Position numbers and translations under genes: made by a program. This document shows, piece after piece, positions 9,859 to 18,155 of a DNA stretch of 20,042 nucleotides. The notes beneath the pieces were generated by a model. The model worked only from the letters and a program-made list of their open reading frames with translations. It was not told the origin of the DNA and did no database searches. Every line of letters starts with the position of its first letter. Position 1 is the first letter of the stretch. Source of the DNA: Priapulus caudatus (lineage: Eukaryota > Priapulida > Priapulimorpha > Priapulimorphida > Priapulidae); the NCBI RefSeq assembly GCF_000485595.1, contig NW_014579272.1:1-20042 (forward strand), read 5' to 3'.

Positions 9859-12102
9859 CCTATGTGGGGGAGAGAGGCGGGCCAAGGGGGGTAGAGTAGT
9901 TGTTCGGATGCGGCGGCAATGATAGGCGGAATCGTATGGTCGGGACACAAGGGCTTGGGGAAGCGAGAAGTGCCAGTAGATAGGGGTCGCCGGCAGCGGG
10001 CGGATATGGCAGGCGCGCCAAACGGAGGGAGGTGAAACGAGGCGCGGGGAGAGTCCCGCACTTACGAAGGGTCTGGCGGGGGTGCGCGACCGCGCGCAGC
10101 GAGGGCGGCGCAGCGACGCGGAACGCACCAAAAGGCCTCGGGGGCTGGCACGAAGCAGGCCATGACGTAAGGGAGAAAGTGAGAAAACGTGGGTGAAGGC
10201 GAGGAGGCAGAAGGGATAAACAAAACGGGATGCAGCGGGAAGGATTGCTCTCCGAGAGAAAGCGGTGACCGGGGACCTGGTAGCCCAGCAAAGATGGATA
10301 AGCAGGAATAAGAAAACAACGTTCTATTTTATGAGGGCGTCGCGACAAAGTCGTAGAGTGCACGCCCAACAGCCGAACTGACGTCAAATTATTAGTCAAA
10401 GGTAACGTGGAGTTGAGAGCAAAAATGGCAGCCTCACAGACTACTCGTCAGCAGTTAACAGGAGGGGATTATGCAGAGAACCCTAGTTACCAATATATAT
10501 GATTTTCCGTTATCAAGCTTAAATTGTCGTATCTGCACATAGATTATAATCGATTTTAAAAGGAAATTGAGGATAGATTACGAGATTACCTGATGTCTAC
10601 CTGGGAAAGCGCCATTTTGTTGGTCACTACGTGACTCGTTTTAATGTAGGACTGGTCGCCGGCGTCAAGACTTGCGTCTGCTTTGGCGCTAAAAGAACTG
10701 CCTTGGCTAGTACAAATATCTGGCGCAACCAGCTACCGTTTGCGTGGCGAGAAGCGCCTACGCACCGTGATCGCCGATTGTATATCGTGAAGGCACATCA
10801 AGTCGACATGAGTGTTGCTACTCTGGCTAAGCGGCAATAACAGTAAGTCGCCGAGTAGTCGAAATTGTAGGCCCAACCTGAAGCGGCCTAAGCTTCCCGA
10901 TGCAATTCCGTTGACAAATACTCTCCGTCAACTGAGTCAGACTTCTCGGGTAGTCGCTATTATACCATGGCAACGTCTTCGTATGCTGAATCTAGAGCTT
11001 CTTGACCTCGCTTATGAACTGGTTGATTCACGCTCTGTGCTGAGTTACCAATAGCTGTTTCAACTGTTTCTATTCTCATCTGCAAACCGTTTTGTTTCTG
11101 CTGTCATGTGTTAAATAAGGTTCAAAGGTCGACATGCATTGCCATTGCATATTTTTCACAAAACCAGCGAAAAACTGTCACAAAGAAGTACTTCGATTAT
11201 AGAGTCATAACTACAGGTTCAAGCAATCCAGCCTGAAGCATGTGGCACACAGTACCTAACGAGCGATCAGAAATTCACACCTCACGGGATTTTCTTTACT
11301 ACTGATAAGTTTACTAACACTTTCCACAAATAACTATCGTCTTAATATATCTACTGTTAGTCAGACAGCTAACCAAATAAGTGTGGACGTCTTCGGACAA
11401 GAGAGCGAGCCAGAGTTCTTCACATAGTTGCACATGGGAGCAAATATTGTGAGGAGAACCACTGCGCGCGAGACTAAGTTATGGCGCCCATCTTGGATAT
11501 CAACTGCGACAGATGACGAATATCTCGCTTTAAACCAGGCGGTAGACTGCTCAATATTGGTGCTAAATCTAGAGCGAGCGCTGGTCAGAGAATACGAGAG
11601 AATCAATTAGAATATTCAAGTGAGGCGGGCCATTAGTACAAACTCTATAAGTCCAAATGATCTCGGCTTATCCAAGCAAGCAGGAGTCCTCCAAATATTG
11701 GTGTGCTGAAACATACAGTTTTCTGGGTCAAGAATACAATAAATGCAATTTAGAATGATCAGAGAGCGCGCGCGAAGTCTTTAAATTTCCAACACCGGAA
11801 GCGAGTGCCAAACCTAGAAGTAAAGTGAGCGACGGCTCCACGCCAGCTACGACTCTCCAATATGTGTATAAAATGTCAAGAGAGAGCGAGAGAGAGATTT
11901 GGAGAAATATTCAATAGGCGGTCATGACAATGACAGAGTTATGAAAGAGCGCGCGAGCGAACACGCAGTTGCGCGAGCGCGCGCATCGACATACTAGTTT
12001 AGTGAATTCCAATGGGCTGGTTCATGCAAACATTTAGAAAAACCCCATTGAGACTCTTGCAACGACACGCAAACAAGTTCTGCAAGCTTTGAAGCCAACA
12101 CA
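9859..12102. other. Anonymous stretch, no gene recognised
   Basis: No ORF resembles a known family; frames of 60-80 codons at 10631-10840, 10812-11054 and 11428-11610 are open but featureless. Short GA/GC alternating patches (for example 11876-11900 and 11945-11988, GAGCGCGCGAGCG-like) recur. Whether the sequence is accurate here is doubtful, because it lies between the error-rich LINE and an N at 12103. Confidence 0.5.
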
Positions 12103-12238
12103 NCTTCTTCTTCTTCTTCTTCTTCTTCTTCTTCTTCTTCTTCTTCTTCATCATTATTATTATTACGATTATTACTATTATTTCCAAAGTGGTTCACGGC
12201 ATTAGCCGGTGGCTTATTATTATTATTATTATTATTAC
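12103..12238. repeat. Unresolved base followed by (CTT)n and (TTA)n microsatellites
   Basis: An N at 12103 is followed directly by about 15 CTT units (12104-12149), then an interrupted ATT/TTA tract (12151-12184), then a clean TTA run (12214-12238). The poly-Glu and poly-Lys frames on the minus strand are repeat artefacts. As at 456, a lone N abuts a simple repeat, which suggests an assembly junction. Confidence 0.92.
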
Positions 12239-13680
12239 AATTTATTTGTAAGATATCAGATTTGGCGTCGACGCGTGGTCACCACGTCTACCACCGGGTG
12301 ACAGACCTTAGTAACAATATACGAGCGAGCTTATGGCATAGTTCACAACTCTCTAAGCTCTTTTTTGTTATTATAATTATCATATATGATGGCCTACTTC
12401 GCTACTCTATGTGCTCCCTCTCTTCGTCGTTAGAGATTTTCAATCTAATAAGCTACTGCGTAGTTACGCACTGGAGCCCTATGACGTCATCGGGTCATAG
12501 GCCATTTGTACATAGCTGAAAAGTTGGATCGCGCGTTCGCTCGTACGCGCTTGCCGTATACTACATAATAATATGCATGGATGTTATACAGAAGCTATTT
12601 AAAATCGTGCGTGCGTTTGTTTTTTGTACTGAACCGATCGACTATCTGCCTGTGCCTTTTGTTTTTGGGGTTTTTACGTGTGTGTATCATATTCATTGTG
12701 GGGTATTTTAGGTAGATATACAGTGTCGGTCCTTCTCCGTCAGTCGGTTAACTGCAGCTAGTCAGTTCAGTCAGTCTCGGTCATATCATTTATTTATGGA
12801 TGTCTTTTTGCTCCCTGGATTTCTTAATTCTAATACAACAGAAATGCACACTCAGACATACATGTAATTAACTTGCAAAGCATATATATTGATTCCAAAA
12901 ATCTATGAATATGGAAATAAATATATATGCAATGAACATGGGAAAATTGTGTACGTGTATACTTGTATAAAACCTGCAAATGTGATAATTTATAATGTAG
13001 CAAGTTTAAAAAATAGCAATAAATTAAATGCGTTTCCATTTTAGAGACAGCAGGGAATAAACATGTATCATAATTTCTTATTATTAATATCTATAAAAAT
13101 CTTCAATTTAAGTACCATTTGATATTAATAATAAAAACATATGCGTAACTCCTGTTTCATGTGTAAATGGTATTTTAGCTGGCATAGTATGGACATATAT
13201 TGTAATCAAAATACTAATAACTAAAATAGTATGCATTCAAACAATGTCATGTTTATTAATGAATGCTATTTAATTATTGAATGTTCGTTGCTTTATTAAT
13301 TATATAATTGAGAATGAGATGTAACTGCATGTGTATGAATGATGCAATATGAAAATGGTGATGGAGACGTCAGATGTCCATGATGACAATTACAGAAACT
13401 TTTGTGAAGAAATGAGTAGGCCTAACAGACAACAAAATTGAACAAATAACATGTATTTGTTCTACATGTATAAATATATATTGAAGTTTACACACATTCT
13501 ATATTGGGCAAATCTTAGTTAAATGTGATTTTATTTTAAACTTGGACAAATACAGTACGTACGGTTCCACTTGCTATCACACGCAACGGAGATACAGCGA
13601 GCGGTTTATGTACAATTGACGTTTGGCTAAAGTTCACGCCAGAATCTCGCGCATGCTCAATGCGTATAACTACGAAGTGG
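12239..13680. other. AT-rich intergenic or 3' flanking sequence of the transporter
   Basis: No coding block recognised. If the transporter gene is intact, its last exon (a short C-terminal tail after the LPETIED segment) and 3' UTR should lie here on the minus strand, but I could not identify it by eye. At 12478-12501 an 8-bp inverted repeat (CCTATGAC / GTCATAGG) flanks and overlaps a CRE palindrome at 12482-12489. Confidence 0.5.
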
Positions 13681-13780
13681 CTTATTAATTCAACAGAGAA
13701 TAATTCATGCATATTTGCTATTAAATCTTGCTAATAAATTTAACAGAGAATAATTCGTTAATATTTGCTATTAAATCTTA
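13681..13780. repeat. 50-bp tandem duplication reaching the splice donor
   Basis: 13681-13730 and 13731-13780 are two copies of the same 50-bp unit with an exact 50-base offset. Both contain AACAGAGAATAATTC and ATATTTGCTATTAAATCTT. Differences are clustered at the start of the unit and in its middle. The second copy ends inside the minus-strand splice donor (GTAAGATTT) of the last recognised SLC22 exon, whereas the first copy has GCAAGATTT at the same place. Confidence 0.9.
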
Positions 13781-13781
13781 C

Positions 13782-13918
13782 CTGTTGAAATTCTCTCCGT
13801 CTTCGATCGTCTCTGGCAGATGGCAATTTCGCGTCTCTGGCAACATGGCTGCCAGCAGAGCAGCAACCACTGCCAGCGCGCCGAACAGTACCATGGGCAG
13901 CCACGCCACGTCCTTGGC
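13782..13918 (-). CDS. SLC22-like transporter, exon for TM12 and LPETIED segment
   Basis: The exon opens after a TTTCAG acceptor (AG at 13920-13919) and ends at a strong donor, AACAG|GTAAGA. The 45 codons read AKDVAWLPMVLFGALAV..., a hydrophobic TM12, then LPETRNCHLPETIEDGENFNR. The LPET---LPETIED pattern is the cytoplasmic end of TM12 in SLC22 proteins. It joins in phase 0 to the preceding exon and leaves two bases for the next. The frame is clean, with no stop or shift. A short C-terminal exon is expected downstream but was not found. Confidence 0.93.
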
Positions 13919-13989
13919 CTGAAATGTACGAAACGGATGGTTATGCGCTGCAGGGCATAGAACACATCAGGTGTGTGATAATAGCGGAG

Positions 13990-14043
13990 TTAGGGTTAGG
14001 GTTAGGGTTAGGGTTAGAGTTAGGGTTAGGGTTAGGGTTAGGG
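13990..14043 (+). repeat. Interstitial telomere-type array (TTAGGG)9 inside an intron
   Basis: Nine consecutive TTAGGG units on the plus strand with a single variant (TTAGAG) fill about a third of the 178-base intron between the TM10-11 and TM12 exons of the SLC22-like gene (intron 13919-14096). The gene is on the other strand, so the transcript carries CCCUAA repeats. Orientation is opposite to the array at 3591-3659. Confidence 0.96.
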
Positions 14044-14096
14044 CAAGCCATACCCTTCTACTCGTCAGCCCAGAACCGCGTATCGCCCGAACTCAC

Positions 14097-14278
14097 CAGC
14101 AGGGTGATATATGGCGCCACCATCGCTCCGACCCGCGCACAAGCCGAATTGCTTCCAAGTCCGACATTCCGGATGGCAGTCGGGTAGATCTCACCGCTGT
14201 ACAGGTAGCAGACGGCGAACGTAACCGTTAAGGCAAACTTGCCAAGGGTTGCCATGACGATGACGATGACGTTGAGAT
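14097..14278 (-). CDS. SLC22-like transporter, exon for TM10-TM11
   Basis: From the acceptor GTTGCAG (AG at 14280-14279) the frame runs 60 codons plus two leading bases to the donor CTGCTG|GTGAGT. Key words are MATLGKFALTVTFAVCYLY (TM10), SGEIYPTAIRN, the conserved SLC22 TM10-11 loop (A/G-E-(L/I)-YPT--R), then VGLGSNSACARVGAMVAPY (TM11). The frame is uninterrupted. A longer alternative start at 14317, after TCCAG, keeps the same frame and would add about 13 codons; the position of the preceding exon's end does not decide between them. Confidence 0.93.
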
Positions 14279-14329
14279 CTGCAACCATGGCAACCAGATA
14301 TGGCAGCCGGTTAGCTTCTGGATTAGATG

Positions 14330-14380
14330 GATGCTGGTACAGTACGCAATCTATTATCTGAGACCCTTGGGACCAGACAC

Positions 14381-14424
<44 letters not shown>

Positions 14425-15004
14425 CTCCTCTCGCTCTCGTCCGCTCTCGTCTTTCGCTCCTTGCGACTCTCTCTCGCCTGTCTCCCGTCTCTTATTCCCT
14501 CCGTGCTTTCGCTCTCCTCCTCTCTCTCTCTTCTTCTCTCAAGTTCTCTCTCTATCTCGCTCTCTCGCGCTCTTCGCTTCTCTCTCTTCTCTCGTGCTTA
14601 TCATCACTCTCTCTCTCTCGTTGCTTTCTCTCCTCGCTCTCCTTCTCTGCTCTAATCTCTGCTCGTCTTTCACTAACTCTCGCTCTCTCTCTCAAGCCTA
14701 TTTCTCGTCCGTCTCTCCCGTCTCCGATTCCGCTTTCTCTTTCTATGCGCGCTCGGCTCTGCTCGGCTCTCTCCTTCCGTAACTCTCGGTCGTCTCGTCG
14801 ATCGATAGGCTGTCTACTTCATTCTACTCTCGAGTGCTTTTCTAGACCAGGTCTCCCTCCTCTCCTCTCATCGATTTCGTGCATCGTCCTCTCTCAATGA
14901 TCTTCAGATTGCTTATCGTCCTTATCTCTCCTCTCTATCCCGCTACCCGTGACCTCCTAAAAACCACACACCCTCTTGCGCCCACACACGCAGGTAATCA
15001 CGCT
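14330..15004. repeat. Intronic CT-rich tract with pure (CT)n core
   Basis: A pure (CT)n run at about 14386-14421 continues into about 370 bases of irregular CT-rich sequence to about 14790. On the gene strand this is purine-rich GA, an unusual sequence to have upstream of an exon. The Ser/Leu-rich ORFs on the plus strand are artefacts. The raggedness after a perfect core resembles the other noisy tracts in the window. Confidence 0.88.
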
Positions 15005-15265
15005 CTGGTATGTCTGGTATCCGGCCGCGCCAGAAGCAGCTGCGGCACCGATCCGACGAGTGTGCCCAAGCTAGCGGACAGATCTTGCGGCCGAAGTTCT
15101 GCTCATGAATGTAAACGACATATGACGTAAGCAGGTATACTCCACGACGCTGCCGAGGAGTGAAAAAGTTCAGGTAAGGGGCAGCGCGTCAAGGTTTGGT
15201 GCGGCGTTCAAGCGAAGTCCGTCTAGATGATGACACGCACGAACCTGGGCCAGAAATCGAAAGCT
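15005..15265 (-). CDS. SLC22-like transporter, exon for TM7-TM9, frame-disrupted
   Basis: Read on the minus strand in shifting frames, this block follows the family closely. GLRLNAA and NL at about 15220-15193 match YGLSLN---L (TM7 end). YLNFF at about 15175-15161 matches Y-LNFF. SVVE and IPAYV around 15150-15130 match the TM8 VE-PAY motif. NFGRK near 15095 matches the RxGR(K/R) loop. LGTLVGSV then follows (TM9). At least four changes of frame over about 250 bases are needed to connect them. Exon limits are approximate because the noise blurs the splice sites. Confidence 0.72.
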
Positions 15266-16677
15266 TGCCTGAGCGACGTTGCCGCGAGTTACACAGAAAG
15301 CGCACTGCGCTATGATGCCGCTCTGCAAGCATGAAACACACAGACGGACAGCCACAAGCAACCGAAGCCATCTGTGTCGCCCATGCACGCGTACCGGACA
15401 GGCCGCACGCACGCCACCACGCACGCACGATCGCCGCAATCACACACAATGCGCGGGAGCAATTTGGCATATCACGACATACTGTAACTTCAAACACACT
15501 GTCTGTCTTTCTCATGCCACTCGCTATCGCTATCTCATGATTTCCTCTCCTACTCTCTATCGGTCTACCTCTCTGCGTTTGCTTTTCGTACTCTCATGTC
15601 ATTCAAGGTTCGGACTCCGCATCCTCTCTGTCCTTCTCCTCTCTTCTCTCTCCCCCCATTTTGATTTCCGCACTCTCGTATTCTCTCTCTCTTCTCCCTC
15701 TTCTCCCTTCTTCCTCTCTCCCCTCGTCTCTTCGTTTCCGCATCCTGCTCGTATCTCTTTCGTTACAATCGCGGCGTCAGCTTCCTCCGTCGTCCTTCTC
15801 TCGCAGGTCTCTCCGTCCCTCTCTCCTCACTCTCTTCATACATGACATAGAAAAGCCGCGAACGCAAGATACTTCGCCTACTTCTTCTTCCTCGATCCCT
15901 CTCTCTTCTGCCTCACGCACTGAAAGCATTAAGATGAGAAATTCTTCTTCTCTCATGTCACTAGTGTTCTCCACTGTAATCCCCAGTATGTTGAGCAACC
16001 TCTTTGCCTTACCCTATCGTAGCAATCATGATCTTGTTGCTTGTATCGCTAAAAACATACCAGCGATTATCAATTATGATTTATTATAACCTGTGATCGA
16101 TTAATGTCTCTATTGCTTTATTTTATTTGTTCCTGTTCTTTTACTTTTTTTTGGTTACTGTTTTTTTTTTGTACCTTTCTGTCCTTTCTTTTTTTTTACT
16201 TTTCTCTTCGCTCTTTGATTTTTTTTTGACTTGCTGTTATTCTCTTATTATTCGTGTCGCCTTTTAGTTCAAATTTGCTTCTGTTGACTGTCCGAAGATC
16301 CGAATAACAAACAATCGACTTTCAAATATCGATTATGAACCATTATTGATCGATTAATTCGCTTTGCACTCTCTGTATGCACTACCAGTCGCGATAATAA
16401 CATCAAGTGTCTTAGAAACAGATCTCGCAATGGCTATTTCGCGTTTAGTCGAAATATTTTTATAAATTATTAATTATTCTCACTAATTAGATACATTTTG
16501 ATCTTAGTTTAGTTGTACATTTCTTACTATTTCATCTTGTATGAATTCAACTAATAATTTATCATAAGTTAAGCGTAAGCCAAGAGAAACACACGTGAAC
16601 CTGTTTGTTTAGCTACGATTAATGATAATATATACATATATACTCCAACCCACAATAATCATCTTTTAGCTTCTTAC
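15266..16677. other. Large intron, CT-rich then T-rich
   Basis: Between the loop exon and the TM7-9 exon. CT-rich patches occupy about 15485-15840, and T homopolymer runs of seven to nine lie between 16140 and 16227. AT-rich sequence follows. No additional exon, RNA gene or mobile element was recognised. Confidence 0.6.
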
Positions 16678-16814
16678 CGATTACGACTACCGCGTCAGAT
16701 AATTCGCCAGCCGTCAGCAGCCTCCTGTTATGACTCTGGGCGATTTCGGCAAGTAGTTTGCGACCAACTCGGCTGTCCTTCCCGTTGAACAAATAGAGTG
16801 CCATCGGTGGAGAC
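16678..16814 (-). CDS. SLC22-like transporter, exon for central cytoplasmic loop
   Basis: The block starts after ACAAGACAG (AG at 16816-16815) and ends at the donor ATCG|GTAAGA. The frame carries NGKDSRVGRKLLAEIAQSHNRR and ELSDAVV, matching the post-TM6 loop of SLC22 proteins (ESPRWL---GR--EA---L--IA--N). At the start, the ESPRWL consensus is visible only by changing frame: SP is in one frame and RW, codons CGATGG at about 16807-16802, in another. At least two small indels therefore lie in the first 40 bases. The rest is open. Confidence 0.8.
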
Positions 16815-16829
16815 CTGTCTTGTGCAAAT

Positions 16830-17117
16830 TCGAATTCGCGAACGGACGCCTATGCGAGTAGATGAAATATCGGGCCATAATCAGTATTCAAGGCCTGTTT
16901 AAACGACCACTGAACCCGAAATTAGGTCCTAATAGACAGATTTTCCCTGGGGTTTGACTCCTATGTCCAGAATAGGACGCAGGCCAAACGACTCAGAAGA
17001 CCACCGCTAGATGCCCGTGACCACTGAAATAATAATACTAATAATGAACAACAATTACAACAACCACCTACAACAACATACGAACAACAACAACAACCAA
17101 AACAGCTAAGCACTCAC
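16830..17117. other. Intron with CAA-rich simple repeat
   Basis: About 17044-17102 is an irregular CAA/ACAAC-rich tract, and ATA-type repeats occur near 17028-17045. No coding block is seen. Confidence 0.65.
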
Positions 17118-17310
17118 AAGAACACAGCTACGATAGCAGAGTCGCCACACACAAACGGACTTAATTGCCAACTGTAGAATGCCGGACCAGTTCCGGCAGT
17201 ATTCCATTGCCATGCAGGGCAATGCGCCATGTAGCGAAGTTGGCGAAAGCACATTGCATAATGTTAGCTGACCAGGTCCGGTAACTTGGGCGTCACTAAT
17301 CTCACTATCA
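17118..17310 (-). CDS. SLC22-like transporter, exon for TM5-TM6, frame-disrupted
   Basis: The acceptor CGCCTGCAG (AG at 17312-17311) opens a block reading VTPK, then after a one-base shift YRTWSANIMQCAFA, matching the family PKYR(T/G)L-G---Q--FALGY at the start of TM5. Further on NWSGILQLAI matches (R/D)W--LQL-ISLP between TM5 and TM6. The donor is TTCTT|GTGAGT. Its first two bases complete the split codon left by the upstream exon, which supports the pairing. A stop appears shortly before the donor in one of the shifted frames. The TM6 portion is poorly readable. Confidence 0.72.
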
Positions 17311-17792
17311 CTGCAGGCGGCGCAATGAAAAAATCAGCAAGACCATGTACGAATATTATATTATATACAGACGAATTGTAATATATATGTAATACTATAT
17401 TTTCCTACATATTTAAATGACTAAATGATAATAATACCATCATCATCATCAATCATCATACATCAATCATCGTTGGGCGTCGAGTCCGTCGTCGTCGCCG
17501 TCGGTATGATGATAATTAATCGTAAAAAGCATCATTCATATAATTAGTCCCGCGATACAGAGACGTAGACGTAGAGTAGATAGAATAAGAGAGTAGAGTA
17601 GAGTTAAGAGTAGATAGAGTACATACGTTTAGAGTATTAGTAGAGTTTAGAAGTCGAGTAGAAGTAGAGTAGACGTACAGGACATACAGGTAGAGTAGCA
17701 CGTAGGACAGTTCGAGTAGAGTAGATTAGAGTTAAAGTCATATAAGTAGAGCAGTAGTATATAGATACAGCTTAAGTTAGAGTAGTACTTAC
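17311..17792. repeat. Intron with ATC repeats and degenerate TAGAG satellite
   Basis: A short CAT/ATC repeat lies at about 17437-17475 and continues into GTC/CGTC repeats to about 17505. From about 17563 to 17790 the sequence is dominated by TAGAG/GTAGA pentamers with irregular insertions, as in a degraded or error-laden microsatellite. The ORFs here are artefacts. Confidence 0.8.
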
Positions 17793-17990
17793 GGTAGACG
17801 TAGGCTGTCGTGAATGCCCCTGACGAAGTTGTGCCGACAATAAATCTCAGGATGCCGAAGATAGCGTGGACGGAGCAAGCCCGTAAGCATATGGTCGTTC
17901 CACCCACAAGGTCAGCACAATCAGCAGCTTCCTTCGCTTCCCTGACCTATACCTCGAAGGACACGCCCCGCGATAATCGCCCGTGATCGG
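17793..17990 (-). CDS. SLC22-like transporter, exon for TM2 end to TM4, frame-disrupted
   Basis: The 3' part is unambiguous: HAIFGILRFIVGTTSSGAFT, then TAYVY, ends at the donor TACC|GTAAGT. This is the SLC22 TM4 signature (F--LRF-VG-----G-F-TAYVY). Upstream, in a different frame, SGKRRKLLIVLTLWV at about 17942-17900 matches the conserved D-xGRR(K/R)-L loop and TM3 start. The distance between the two blocks equals the family spacing, so one net frame change lies between them, near 17860-17900. The start is approximate; the sequence becomes unreadable above about 17990. Confidence 0.8.
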
Positions 17991-18155
17991 TTAAATACAG
18001 CAACGACATGCGGATGTCTAATCACCAGAGAAACGTGTACCCGAGAACACAAGCGCCCGGGTTTCATCGAAGCGGATTAATGTATGATAAAGTACTAATG
18101 CATACTTTAACCCCTCTTGCAGTAATTATGATTAGGTAATCATACTTAAAAATCT
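17991..18155. other. Intergenic or intron, no exon recognised
   Basis: The upstream exons of the transporter (TM1, extracellular loop) were searched for by their EW-L-C motif on the minus strand here and up to the window end and were not found. Confidence 0.5.

Larger units (their letters stand above)
13782..17990 (-). other. SLC22-family transporter gene, partial (six exons seen)
   Basis: Six blocks with SLC22 (organic cation/anion/zwitterion transporter, major facilitator superfamily) signatures lie in the right order on the minus strand, separated by introns of roughly 0.2-1.4 kb with GT/AG borders. These are 12-helix plasma-membrane carriers for small organic ions such as cations, carnitine or urate. 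Seen: TM2-4, TM5-6, central loop, TM7-9, TM10-11, TM12. Missing: the N-terminus with TM1 and the large extracellular loop, which should lie above 17990 or outside the window, and the C-terminal tail. The substrate cannot be assigned. The two 3'-most exons are intact; the four upstream ones are frame-disrupted, by either sequence error or pseudogenisation. Confidence 0.88.

Noticed and set aside
9435-10399. Overlapping 150-210-codon ORFs on both strands, Pro-rich on the minus strand
   Set aside because: Several frames are open simultaneously in a G-rich patch; no domain was recognised and codon content follows base composition.
11994-12197. Poly-Glu / poly-Lys ORFs
   Set aside because: Direct translation of the (CTT)n microsatellite next to an N.
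12830-13039. 69-codon minus-strand ORF as the missing C-terminal exon of the transporter
   Set aside because: It is Tyr/His/Ile-rich and unlike SLC22 tails, and its AT-rich composition explains the open frame.
14327-14900. Ser/Leu-rich plus-strand ORFs over the CT tract
   Set aside because: Same artefact, and the tract lies in an intron of the minus-strand transporter.
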